This document shows positions 16,411 through 63,445 of a stretch of 64,000 bases of DNA, in pieces (the first letter of the stretch is position 1; each line of letters starts with the position of its first letter). The stretch covers positions 39,990,001-40,054,000 of the forward strand of contig OZ231128.1 of assembly GCA_965153355.1 (NCBI GenBank). Reading direction: 5' to 3'. Under the pieces are notes generated by a model. That model had not been told where the DNA came from. It saw only the letters and a program-made list of their open reading frames with translations, and did no database searches. The translations under genes and the position numbers were made by a program. Origin of the DNA: Flaccisagitta enflata (taxonomy: Eukaryota; Chaetognatha; Sagittoidea; Aphragmophora).

Positions 16411-16586
16411 CTTATCTTTCTTCTCGCGTTCTCGGATGAATGTTTTGGGGTTAGGGCCAGGGCGCAGGGTTAGCCTGTTTAGCTGTAAGGCAGTAGGGTT
16501 ATTAGGTACGATGTGATTTAGGGCTAGGGTTAGGTGCGGCCGTCTTGTGAAGGAGATAGGACAAAAGAAAGATTCCTTATAAAATT

Positions 16587-16780
<194 letters not shown>

Positions 16781-16933
16781 TGAAGATCTTTTGTTCATGA
16801 TTAATTAAACTCCTCACGGATAGATGACGTGTGCGCAGGACTGAAGTGCGAACGGCAAACAAAAGATCAGTACTTAAACCGCGTACTTCTTCCAATCTGA
16901 AATTCTCGATGAGGCCGAAAACGAAACGGGAAA

Positions 16934-17151
16934 ATGGGCTGGAAGGACTTCTTTCTTCATATTTGGACCACTGTTCTGAACTTTTGCATCCAGTTTGCAG
17001 TATCTGACGCCTATCTATTCCGAAATAACAAGAACAACAACAAAAACAACAACAACAAACACAACAACAGAGGCAGTTATGGCGGTAACAAAAACAATAG
17101 CCAAACTAAAAACTACAGCAACACAGAAGAGAACGTCGAAAGTTTTGACAT
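16934..17151 (+). CDS. Tentative upstream TMC exon, Asn-rich
   Basis: An open frame from ATG at 16934 runs through an Asn/Lys-rich tract (about 17028-17110) and a TEENVESFD stretch to a possible donor at 17152 (gtatgc). Its end phase (two bases over) fits the exon at 17780, which begins with one base completing a codon. The first 20 codons are hydrophobic, unusual for the cytoplasmic TMC N-terminus, so the exon may instead begin at an acceptor near 16994-17001. Nothing in it is family-specific; the call rests on phase and position only. Confidence 0.35.
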
Positions 17152-17167
17152 GTATGCAAATACACGT

Positions 17168-17280
<113 letters not shown>

Positions 17281-17779
17281 GGCAAGTTATAGTTCTGGGA
17301 TGTTTTTATGTGACAAATTCTCTCAGAGGACACTTGTATTTATTTTCATCATAGGTTGAACTCAAAAGTAATTTTAACTATGCAATTCACATGAAAAAAG
17401 GCAAGAAAATCAAGCTTTTTCTTATAATTTCAGCGGATTTTTCGTCAATGAACAAAAAAAAAAGTATTTAATTGTTTGCAGTGAATACTTTGTAAATATG
17501 CATTAACAGTTGTCTCAGTGATTTTTTATAATTATTTAGTTTAAACTATTTTCTGTTTTTGGTTTGTTTTTTTTTCTTTTGTATTTTGTTTTCTAATTGG
17601 GAAACACTAAATGTTGCCTTCGGAAGTACGCTGTCATGGATAATGGCACTAAAATTAGAAATCACTCATTCACCAAACAGAGACAAAAGGACAGGCAGAC
17701 AGACAGATGCGACTTGTTTTCATTACGTTAGAGTCACGCGAGATCTCGGTTACACATTTGTGTGTTTTACATTCACCAG

Positions 17780-53677
<35,898 letters not shown>

Positions 53678-54162
53678 AAATAAGAAGATGCATCTTTTCC
53701 TCAAGAAGTCCTTTGAAATTAAAAGAAACCACCTTCCAAAATTGGCGTAGTCTAAAACTGTATTGCTAACATGTTTCTATTGCCTTGTTGTTTACGTTTT
53801 ACAAATTTGATGTTTTCATTCAATTTTCTAAATTCTTTGTTCTTTGATAAAAAGTCGCGGCGTTCTTTTATTTTTCGTCGCAAAAGCAGAACAGTCGCTG
53901 CTGATGCGTTTCGCATGTTAAGAGGAGGAAATGTATCTCGCCGATAGCCGTAGAGGAGAGTGTCTATATATATGCCGTAGAGGATGGTATCTAAATGCAG
54001 ATCACAGGAGGAGAGAATGTAGACGTAGAAAAGGTATATCGCGTAATGAGGTAGAAAAGGTATAAGTATATAATGCCCAAGAACCAGATGCCCTCTCCTA
54101 GACTGAACAAATGAACGAGAGAGAGAGATATATATATGACACGAAGAGTCATCAAACGAACG

Positions 54163-55002
54163 CCAATGAGTAACGAAACATGATCGGAGAGTAACAAGGT
54201 CAAATGACGGAGTCCATGAACGGGGCAGAAATCTGCCTATAACAGATGCTCCCCCCTTTCGCTTCGGTCGTCCCGAGCGAAAAGAAGAAAGAAGGAACGA
54301 GGTAATAAACGGCGGAATAGAAAGTCACTCGGTAAATGGAACATCAGAAGTGGAAGAGAGTCATTGGTGGCGGATACCACGTCCGCGACCGCGTGTCCGA
54401 GGACTGCCGCGATCGGCTGCACGACCAGGTCGCGAAGAGTGACGGGCACCGGGGGACGGATCCTCCCACTCAGGAAGTGCGGCCAAGGATGAGGCCTGGC
54501 GATGAGACGACGAAGAACGGGCGTCTGCAGTCACGACTCCGGCAGGGCGGCGCTCACCCTCTTCTGGGCGACGACCAGCAGATGTGTGGCGCTGAGCGGA
54601 AGGCTGGCTAGCACCAGCATCAGGACGACAATGAGAAGAAGGCTGCGCTTCTACAGCCAGGCGGCGCTCAGACCGGCTTCGATTGCGGTCTGGACCACCC
54701 TCATGGCGGCGCTCATCGCGATGGCGACGCTCCTCATCGCGCTCCTCATCCGCGATGCGACGACGGCGTTCGACCAAGTCCCGCTCACGCTCTTCTGACC
54801 GCCTATGCCGCTTGGCGCAGGATCTCAGTAGTAAGGCTCTCTTCACTCAAGAGTTGAAGGACATGCACCAACTCCTCAAGAAGAACCATGAACGCCGCAT
54901 GTCCGAGGCAACCATCCGCCAATGAGTAACGAAACATGATCGGAGAGTAACAAGGTCAAATGACGGAGTCTATGAACGGGGCAGAAATCTGCCTATAACA
55001 CG
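54163..55002. repeat. GC-rich block between 84-bp direct repeats
   Basis: CCAATGAGTAACGAAACATG...CTGCCTATAACA occurs at about 54163-54246 and 54919-55002 with one visible difference (GTCCATG/GTCTATG). The 590-bp middle (54336-54925) is much richer in GC than its surroundings and open in several frames on both strands. Repeats starting TG and ending CA could be short LTRs, but no matching target duplication is seen. Confidence 0.6.
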
Positions 55003-55316
55003 CAAATTTTACAAGTTTCGTTGAACCGATAATTTCCATGAATTCTTGAACCGATAATTTCCATGAATTCTTTGTCGAGTTTCACAAACTGTGTAACTGG
55101 GCGAACTGTCTCAAAGCTCATGTTAAGCTCTATTTTGGCCTCAAAACAATTGCACGTCATCAAACCAAGTTTATCATTATCAACCAAGAACTTTTATACA
55201 GATAAGAAGTATAGCTTGACTAAGAAAATTGCAATCAGCAACGTCCAGTCTGAAAGATTTTGTGAAGTAGTTTCAGCATTTTACAATCATCATTTTTTCA
55301 GAAATCTATGAAGGAT

Positions 55317-55930
55317 GCAGTACATTCCGAGCAAACTGGAGGATTAATTTTTGTTACTTTAATTTTATTTTCCAAACTTCATTTTTTGTTTCTAACTTAA
55401 TATAAAGATACTTAATTCCTTGAACATATTTGGCTGTCAAAAAAAAAATAACTCTTGAACTCAAAGTGCATGAAGACATCAATATGAAGTGTTTTAACCC
55501 AGATCAATGGATTCAGCAGAAAATTTTATCTATCCTAGACTACAAGAACAGCTCGAGCAGACTATTATTTCAGGTTTTATGGTCATTTAAAGTTTTTAAG
55601 GACAATTGTCCTAAATTTTTTTGAGACAATTGTCCTTAAAAACTTAAAATAGCTGTAAAACCTGAAATAATTGTCTGATTGAGCTGTTCTTGTACTCTAG
55701 GATAGGTAAAATTTTCTCCTGAATCCAATGGTCTGGGTAAAAACACTCGATATTGATGTCTTCATGCACTTTGATTTCGCAATTCATTTTTTTTTTGACA
55801 GCCAAATATGTTCAAGGAATTAAGTATCTTTTAATTACGTTAGATACAAAAAATGAAGTTTGGGAAATGAAATTAAAGTAACAAAAATAAATCCTCCAGT
55901 TTTAGCCCGGTTTGCTTGGAAGGTACCGTA
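55317..55930. mobile_element. Palindromic element with arms near 290 bp
   Basis: GAGCAAACTGGAGGATTAAT at the left is complemented by TCCTCCAG...GTTTGCTTGG at the right. The centre is GGACAATTGTCC...GGACAATTGTCC. The arms are well conserved, so it may be young. Confidence 0.85.
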
Positions 55931-55974
55931 TGCTAGCTTAGATGATAAATGCAATAAACATTATGAAAAAAAAA

Positions 55975-56362
55975 TCTCTCTCCAACGGATTTAAAGGGAC
56001 TGACAAATTACATCTGTCACACTTTTTAGTCGCGTGCACGCGACTCTACACCTTGGTCTGTCGGTCCGTCCGTCCGTCGGTCGGTCACATTTTTAAAATT
56101 TTCGACGTTTTTTGATGTTATTCATCATTTTTTAACCTTTTTTAGCATTTTTTAACATTCTTTAACATTTTCTAACATTTTTTAACATTTCCTGACATCT
56201 CTGGCATTTTAACATTTTTTAACCTTTTTAACATTTTTTTACATTTTTTAACATTTTTAACCTTTTTTAACATTTTTTAACATTTTTTAACATCACTTAA
56301 CATTTTTCAACATCCCTCTCCAACATTTAAAGGGACTGACAAATTACATCTGTTACACTTTT
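55975..56362 (+). repeat. 45-bp direct repeat flanking the 56-kb family A end
   Basis: CTCTCCAACGGATTTAAAGG...ACATCTGTCACACTTTTT (55976-56022) recurs as CTCTCCAACATTTAAAGGGA...CTGTTACACTTTTT (56316-56362). Confidence 0.75.
56024..56320 (-). mobile_element. Family A end with (TTTTTTAACA)n array
   Basis: TTTTTAGTCGCGTGCACGCGAC, then a (GTCC)n core, then about 220 bases of ATTTTTTAACATTTTTT-type repeat. The distal motif and CCTTGTT are absent. Confidence 0.65.
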
Positions 56363-57079
56363 TTTTTATAAGAACGTCATTTTTTGGGCAAACCTTCAAT
56401 GTTCTTAAATTTTGAGCAGTTTCAAGGCTTTAATGTTCTTAAATTGTTCTTAGTTTAAAAGCACTTTTCAACCTTTAATTAAATACGTTCTTAATTAGTT
56501 TAAGTTTGTCATTAAGGAAAAAATGAAGGAAAATGTTAATGAAACATCAAAGCAGCAGGTTTAAACATTTTAAGTGAATTTAAATCAATGAAAGTAGAAA
56601 GATATATGCTATAAAAATTGGGACATGATTTGCTGAACAAAGTCTGTTTATTTTCAATGAACAATCGATTAAAAAAAGTCAAGAAAAAATGTTCTTACAT
56701 TTTTAAGATTTTAAGCCTAATGCACCTTGATCTGGGGGCTGAGAAAAACCCGAGATGAATCTAGCATGTTTCAATAGCTTAACTTACATGAAAAGCATAC
56801 TTCTAGTTAACCCAGTGAGATGAAATTTTAACTGAAGCTCTGCAAAACAATCGGCTTTCTTCATGTAAAATTTCATCTCACTGGGGCAACTAGAAGTATG
56901 CTTTTCATGTAATTTAAGCTATTGAGATTCATCTCGGGTTTTACTCAGCCCCCAGATCAAGGTGTAATGTTTTAATTTTTTTAAGAAATGAAGCCTTCCA
57001 CTGTTTTTAGCATGTTCTTAAATTTTTGATGATTTAAAGCCTAACATTCTTATAAACTTGGTTCTTATAAAAAAAATTG
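56356..57079. mobile_element. TA-flanked element with CACTTTTTTTTTATAAGAAC ends
   Basis: The left end is complemented at 57057-57079 (GTTCTTATAAAAAAAATTG); TA on both sides. It carries an inner palindrome at 56720-56968. Confidence 0.8.
56720..56968. mobile_element. Palindromic MITE nested in the 56356 element
   Basis: CACCTTGATCTGGGGGCTGA and GAAAAGCATACTTCTAGTTA are complemented at 56880-56968. Arms are about 115 bases. Confidence 0.85.
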
Positions 57080-57401
57080 TATAGCCAATAAAGGGCCTAA
57101 AATAAAACGAATTGGAGGGACAGTGAATTTGCAACCATTATTATAGGCGGAATTTCATTAGTGACGGGTAAGTTAGAGCGGTGTTCAACAGTACGGTAAC
57201 GTTTGCTCTGTCCCCAAAAAGGCTGAGTAGAATGAATGTATCATATGTAAAACAGATAATTACCCAAAAATGTCAATGGCTTTTCTTAACGTATGTAAAA
57301 AAAATGAGGCCACATAAGCGTCGTTGATTTTTTTAAATATGTTATTGTCCTTTGTCTAAAAAATTGAATGCACATTTTCACAATGAGTTTCGATAGCAAT
57401 A

Positions 57402-57852
57402 CACTCTTTTTATTGAGTAATTTTTTACTCTAGTAAGGACAAAGCTTAAAAGGACGTGAGGCTGAAATTTTCCCAAAATTTAAGGACATTTTAAAGACAA
57501 TCCCCAGCCTCAAATTTAAAAAAAATGATTTAGTATTCCAAATTTTAATGATTGCTGTAAAAATTGTTTAAGAAATATATCTTCATAATAGAAAATAATA
57601 ACTATTTATTTTTATACATTGAATATACTTAATATTTAAACAAATACAAATTAATTATTGCAATATTTTATATTTTTTAATCAATTTTTCATAACAAATT
57701 TAAGTTTTGATAATTTTTTTTTCATTAACAATATAAAACTATAAAAAAATATCAAGGACATATTAAGAACATTTCAGCCTCAAATATGCAGAAATTTAAG
57801 GACATTCCAGCCTCAGAAAAATTTTACTGGTCCTTAAAAACTGAAAAGAGTG
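57402..57852. mobile_element. TA-flanked element with CACTCTTTT ends
   Basis: CACTCTTTTTATTGAGT at the left; CTGAAAAGAGTG at the right; TA on both sides. The interior repeats GAGGCTGAAATTTTC and AAGGACATT motifs. Confidence 0.8.
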
Positions 57853-57993
57853 TAATTGACAAGTCCGATGTGAGTCCCATCATTTGACACATTATCTTTA
57901 CACCTACACAGCTTTTATTCGACTGTGAGGTATGATTTCAACTCACTTTCTGATTCTCTTCTTTATTCTCCTCCATTTCTTACTTTACCCAGC

Positions 57994-58097
57994 TTTTTAG
58001 GTGCGACAAAGCACCGTTGTGTCGGTCGGTCCGTCGGTCGGTAACGCATTCATTTGACGATCACACGTCGCCCCGTATTGGCCTACTTGGCCTTGTT
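57994..58097 (-). mobile_element. Family B element
   Basis: TTTTTAGGTGCGACAAAGCACC; distal CACGTCGCCCC; ends CTTGGCCTTGTT. (GGTC)n core. Confidence 0.84.
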
Positions 58098-58270
58098 TCT
58101 TCTCCTTCCCTATTGTCTAGAGAGAGTTTAGCATCCAACGTAGACTCGACTGCTTCAACAATTTGCATACAAGATCCACCCACCAGTTAATGGGACAGTA
58201 TAAACATCGTAAATTCAAGATTTATTCTTATCTTTGTTAAAACACCAATTTTTTTTTCTTTTCTCGCAGA

Positions 58271-58419
58271 TTCCACCAGAAAACAGTCCCTCTCTCTATC
58301 ACACAACTTGAAGCTGGAGAAGCGGGATTAATTTCCATGTTTGTTTTGTCTGTTTGCCATTTCCTCAAGATGCAAGTTCCAGCAAACACAAAATCTCCAG
58401 AGGAACACTCCTCTCTTTA
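58271..58419 (+). other. Possible alternative 3' exon
   Basis: A strong acceptor (ttttttttcttttctcgcag) precedes an open frame in the phase left by the exon ending at 53447: RFHQKTVPLSITQLEAGEAG continuing to TAG at 58417-58419. In another phase it stops after IPPENSPSLYHTT. It could be an alternative TMC end, the last exon of an unseen transcript, or chance. Confidence 0.25.
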
Positions 58420-58601
58420 GTCGGCCACTCCCGTTTCTCTCCCCACCCACAATCCACATGGCCACAACCGACGCTGCAATCTTGTCTGTTCACTATTTCC
58501 CTTGATTTCTCAATTTCTATCTTTGTCCATCTATCAATCTATCTCTCTATCCATCTATCTAGAGTATAGATCGATCCAGTACAACTAAAAGTTATAAACT
58601 A

Positions 58602-59014
58602 CACATGGACGCAAAAAACAGCGTGATAAGGCGCCAAAAGTTTTAGCACCCCCCACTACAGCCAATTTGGCTGAATGAAATTTCCTTTTGAAAGTTGTTT
58701 TGAGTCACTAAGGGGAATATGAGTGGCGTCATCAGAGGGAATTTTGAGATTGTACCGAGAGCCTTGAAATTTATCACTTTTTACTCTATTTTCTGTACTT
58801 TTCCAAGAGTGTATATTTTATGAGTAAAAGTGACAAATTTCAAGGTTTTAGTTACAATCTCAAAAATCGCTCTGATGACGCCATTTATATTCCCCTAAGT
58901 TACTCAAAATCACTTTCCATGAGAATTCTCAATCAGCCAATATGGCTGTAGTGGGGGGTGCTAAATTTTTTTTGGCTTTTGGCGCCTCATCACGCTGTAT
59001 TTTGCGTCCATGTG
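58602..59014. mobile_element. Palindromic MITE, CACATGGACGC ends
   Basis: CACATGGACGCAAAAAACAG is complemented by the right end (TTTTGCGTCCATGTG); TA on both sides. Arms of about 190 bases with inner AGCACCCCCCACTACAGCCA. Confidence 0.88.
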
Positions 59015-59112
59015 TATATTAAATTCGATCAGTCTATAGAATTATATGAGGCTCAATCCTTATACTTCCTAATGTTTCTAACCATCTATCAATCCATCAA
59101 TGTACATCGACA

Positions 59113-59240
59113 TTTTTAGGTGCGACAAATGACCTCTATAACTGCCTGTGTCCGTTGGTTGATTGGTCGGTCGGTCGGTCGGGTAACGCATTCGTTCGAC
59201 GATCCACACGTCGCAGCTTATTGGCCTACTTGGCCTTGTT
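59113..59240 (-). mobile_element. Family B element
   Basis: TTTTTAGGTGCGACAAATGACCT; distal CACGTCGCAGCT; (GGTC)n core; ends CTTGGCCTTGTT. Confidence 0.86.
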
Positions 59241-59286
59241 TTCCTCCTTTTATAAGTGTGCTATAGCACCTCTGAGAGGCACATTT

Positions 59287-59348
<62 letters not shown>

Positions 59349-59378
59349 ATCTCATCTCTATCTCTGAAACATCATCTC

Positions 59379-59450
<72 letters not shown>

Positions 59451-59452
59451 GC
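59287..59452. repeat. (CT)n microsatellite pair
   Basis: CT runs 59290-59341 and 59384-59446 with CTAT variants between. Confidence 0.95.
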
Positions 59453-59689
59453 CTCGTAGAATCATCATGTGAAACGACAAAACATGTGGAAGATCCATAA
59501 AAGATCAGAAATTGCAGAAGCACTACCACAGAAATAAGTGCGTACAGACTGAGAGTCCGAAAGACGCAGTTTATAATTGTAACTTGTTCACGCTTCTGTG
59601 AGTACTGACGAAGAAACGATAGGTAAAGAATAGCGATGCGTCAGCAATGAAACACTGCACAAATTCATCTAATTAGATATAAAGTTACG

Positions 59690-60290
59690 GGTTAACCCAC
59701 TCGCGTGCGGGTGGGCAGGAGTAGTGATAGAGCAGGTCACCAGAGCACTTGGGTAGGAGCAGTGAGCTAAAAAAGCTCAAAAACGCTGTAAAGAAATAAG
59801 AAAGGACCGCATGGCCGACAAACCGACATACACTCTTTTTTTCTTATAAGAACATGTTATTTTTTCCTGAGGCTCAATGTTCTTATTTTTAGAGCGATTT
59901 AAGGCTCAAATTGTTCTTAGGATGTTCTTATTTTTTTAAATATCAGCTTATACAGGAATGGTCTAAATCTGATTGCTAATTAAAAAGACATGAGAAATAA
60001 AATATTAATCACAAAACAATCAAATTTAAGTGTAAGACTGATTGATGTAATCTATAATAATAACACAGTAACAATTTTTGTTTTTATTTACAGCAGTTCC
60101 CTCATTAATCAAGAGCAAAAATAGAATGAGTATTCTTATAATCCTCCTATTGTGAGGCTGACAATGTTCTTATGATTGTTCTTATTTTTTTTCAAATCTG
60201 AGCCTCAATGTTCTTATAAACAAGGTTCTTAGTCAAAGAAAAGAGTGTAGCCGGTTGTAGAGTCGCGTAGCACCCGTACCGACTATAAAG
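59690..60290 (+). mobile_element. Eroded family A element split by a TA-flanked element
   Basis: 5' side CACTCGCGTGCGGGTGGGCA and AGCTAAAAAAGCTCAAAAAC; 3' side GTTGTAGAGTCGCGTAGCAC then CGACTATAAAG. Confidence 0.65.
59831..60247. mobile_element. TA-flanked element with CACTCTTTTTTTCTTATAAG ends
   Basis: Left end as named; right GTTCTTAGTCAAAGAAAAGAGTG; TA on both sides. It interrupts an eroded family A copy (59690-59830 and 60248-60290). Confidence 0.82.
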
Positions 60291-60391
60291 AAAATATCAG
60301 CTGCTTCATGGGTAAATTGTGATATCTGAAATGCTAGAGAAAATTTGAACATCCGAGTTGCGACATACGAAGTTGTTCATCCCCAAGGAAA

Positions 60392-60408
60392 AGAGAGAGA
60401 GAGAGAGA

Positions 60409-60460
<52 letters not shown>

Positions 60461-60471
60461 CACACACACAC
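60392..60471. repeat. (GA)n(CA)n microsatellite
   Basis: Short GA then CA tract. Confidence 0.93.
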
Positions 60472-60786
60472 GCCTTTTTACAGAAACGACCAACTGACTG
60501 GATTACCCACGCGTGCACATGACTAAATTCATTTTAAGAAAATATTCGAAGAAAACATGTCAAATGTTATGTTTGTTTTCAACAAGATTTTACCTCGCTT
60601 GCCCTTGACCTTTGGGGAACGAGGAAGCAGATTTTGTCACGCATGCGCATGGAAGCACTCAATTGAACCGGAAAAAAAATATTTTAAAAATCACCCCCCC
60701 TTAAAATAAGAGAAATATTGTGGCATTCGGCTTGAACTTTCCTCAATTTATTTTTGTTCATTATTGCCTTAGAATATTTCAAGGCG

Positions 60787-60965
60787 TTTTTTTTTTGGTA
60801 GCGAGCCTAAAGGGGTCAATGAGCTATGATTCCACACACGGTTGAAAGACATCATTACACTCTCAAGCTCTCCACCTCTTTTTAGTCACTTCAGGCCCCC
60901 AGACCCTAAATCAAGGCCTCTCAAATCTCAGATTCTAACTCAGGCTTTTCAAACCCCAAATAAGA
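60787..60965. repeat. Family D fragment
   Basis: GCGAGCCTAAAGGGGTCAAT then GAGCTATGATTCCACACACG matches the D3/D6 left half, followed by a few eroded array units (AAATCAAGGCCTCTCAAATC). The right half is missing. Confidence 0.6.
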
Positions 60966-61710
60966 TGTCTTATACCGCAAAAAAGGCCTCTTTGATTTAC
61001 TTAGTTTTCTTTTTTTTTTTTTTTTTTAAACAATACCTTTGATGTGTTAACGGTGACGCAGAAAAGTTCTTTTATTCCAAATCATTGCGATTTTCGTTTT
61101 ATTTTAAATAACAAATACAATCGTAAACAAAAGGAGTTTTGAATATGGTTTTGCTAGGGTCCCGTCCGATGTTCTCTCTTTGATGTTAATGAAGAAAAAA
61201 CGTCTAAATTTAATAAACCCGAACGAGAGGTTCATGTGCACTTACAAGTTGTTTAGTCTGTCGATGGCGACCAATTATCAACAACTGTCCAAGAAGTAAG
61301 CCCGGAAATAAATGCTCACAAGTGCTGGTCCGACACAAGTTTGTATTGGTGCAATATCAGTGCTTACCACAATTGTACCTATCACACCTACTTAGCAACA
61401 TCTACAACTACCTAACTACCTACCTACCTACCTACCTACCTATCAGAATTCTTATGGACTGTATAACTTGAAGAAGCTTTACTTTCGCCAGATCATCGCC
61501 AAGATTTCCCCCCCCCCCCGCATTTGAATTGAGTCAAGAAGGAAACATGGGGGTGAAAAATGAGGCCTACCCTCCAAGTCACATGCGTCAACAGCCTCTC
61601 TCTTTGTCCTCCAACTCTTATCTCATACATCAAGAGTCTTTCTTTCCGCCTGTTCATACATCAAGAGCCTCTTTTCCCCCTTTCTTCTTTGTCGAAAGTC
61701 AAGAAAAGTA

Positions 61711-61830
61711 AACAAGGCCGTATATTCACGATCAATATAAGTCGCGTGGGATTCTCTGCAGGGACAGTGAGGCTTGAAAGTCAATAGTTCAAACAAGTAA
61801 AACAAGGATGGATACACCGTTAGACAAGTC
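61711..61830 (+). mobile_element. Family A 5' fragments
   Basis: AACAAGGCCGTATATTCACG with AGTCGCGTGGG, and 90 bases later AACAAGGATGGATACACCGT. Neither has a clear 3' end. Confidence 0.5.
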
Positions 61831-61975
61831 ACATAGCTGTGAACAACCAAGGAAAATTCTCAAATGGAAACTTTGCTGTAGACAGGGGCAGTGATGGAAT
61901 GAGCTTATAAATGTGACGAGATATGCTTCGCCAAGACGACCCCGTACATCCATCACACTCCCTCTTACCCACCGT

Positions 61976-62059
61976 TCTTTCTTTCTTTCTTTCTTTGTTT
62001 GTTTGTTTGTTTGTTTGTTTGTTTGTTTGTTTGTTTGTTTGTTTGTTTGTTTGTTTGTT

Positions 62060-62103
<44 letters not shown>

Positions 62104-62107
62104 TCCT

Positions 62108-62170
<63 letters not shown>
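61976..62170. repeat. (CTTT)n(GTTT)n(CTTT)n microsatellite at the LINE 5' edge
   Basis: The same block order as 19449-19613 on the other strand. The retrotransposon begins at its right edge. Confidence 0.93.
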
Positions 62171-62349
62171 ACTAAGGCACTAAGGCAAAATGAACTAGCT
62201 ATAGGAGTATTTTGCGATTTGAGCAAGGCCTTTGATACCTTAGACCATGAAATACTATTGTCAAAACTTGATCATTACGGTATAAGAGGTAAATGGTTAT
62301 CTTGGATAAGATCTTACCTAACAAATCGTCAACAATTTGTAGATATGGA

Positions 62350-63445
62350 CAGCCCTGATCTTAGCGATTTTTTCAAGCGGGCCAGTCGGGCCCGCTCCCG
62401 GAGATTTTAGCGTGCCCGACAGGAAAACAGCGGGCCCGACATAACTACTGTTCTCCTGCCGCACAAATATCTACATCACTGTATCTAATGTTACAACAAA
62501 ACAACTGTTGTCTTTCTAGACTGTCATTAAGCAATTTGAATATGTTTGGCAAAAAAGGAAGTTGATTTAAGTTGCATGCTACGGGACTCTACAGTCAGCG
62601 GACAAAACATAATAGGTATATATATCATACCGTTGGGTTTGATCCAACACGGTGATAGTAAACAAAATATTGTATGCAACAACCAGTGGTTTAAATAACA
62701 CCCGGCTGTAATGTTACAAAATTGTAGCATTACAGCCGGCTGTAATTCTAACAACCCGTTGTTGAATACAACATTTTGTTCGTTACAGCCGGCTGTAACT
62801 TGAGCAACTGATTGTCGCATACAGTATTTTGTTTTTGAGCAATATGTTGAATTGAAGCCAGCGGTATGATATATATACCTATAGTGTTTTGTCCACTGAC
62901 TGTCTAGCACTCACTTTGTCCATCCATTGCTCTGTCGGTTAATCCGTCCGTCATAAAGTTCCCTTATCATCTTTAGACAGTTTGGTACAATTCCGAATGT
63001 TTGAAAGGCTTTTAAAGAGTCTTTTGTTCATTTTTACGTCTTCCCAATTTTTGTTAGCATTGTTTGAAAGTTCCAACGCATGCGAGCGTGTTTTTGTAAA
63101 CCTTTTTTCAGCATCATGTCATAAAATAGAAGAGAAAAAAAACTATTTTTGGAAGGGTAAGATTGTCTTAAGCAGTGATGCAAAGTGTTCATTTTTTTTG
63201 TTTCTTGGCACTAAAGCCCAGTTGTGAAATGGCTTTGATTGTGTCATTTTTCAACCCAAAAAAAAACCGCTCATGTTATATAAATGAAGTGAGATCAAAG
63301 AAAAATCATCACCATTTAAGCATTCATGAAAATATACAAAGCCAAATGAGAGCGGGCCCGTCGGGCCCGCATCCCTGAAAAAAAGCGGGCCCGACAGCCA
63401 AAATACGGGCCACGGGCCCGCGGGCCCGCTCTAAAATCAGGGCTG
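62350..63445. mobile_element. hAT-like non-autonomous DNA transposon with 8-bp target duplication
   Basis: The ends are CAGCCCTGATCTTAG on the left and, inverted, CAGCCCTGATTTTAG on the right. Exact 8-bp duplications GATATGGA flank it (62342-62349, 63446-63453). Subterminal regions are rich in GCGGGCCCG motifs at both ends. Eight-base duplications and CAG...CTG ends fit hAT. A stretch at 63060-63100 (FESSNACERVF) faintly resembles the hAT C-terminal dimerisation region, but no transposase frame remains. Confidence 0.88.
62592..62902. mobile_element. Palindromic MITE nested in the hAT-like element
   Basis: About 42-bp terminal inverted repeats begin CAGTCAGCGGACAAAACA and end (inverted) CAGTCAGTGGACAAAACA. 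A direct 4-bp TCTA flanks it (62588-62591 and 62903-62906). It interrupts a family A-like end (gcatgctacgggactcta before; cactttgtccatcc after), so four layers are stacked here. Confidence 0.8.

Larger units (their letters stand above)
60480..61975. other. No gene seen
   Basis: Holds a family D fragment, family A fragments, a T24 run (61010-61028) and a (CTAC)n tract at 61415-61442. No supported coding region. Confidence 0.5.

Noticed and set aside
54361-54846. Arg-rich frame on the - strand as a retroviral-type gag protein
   Set aside because: Only composition supports it; no zinc knuckle or polymerase is present, and other frames are equally open.
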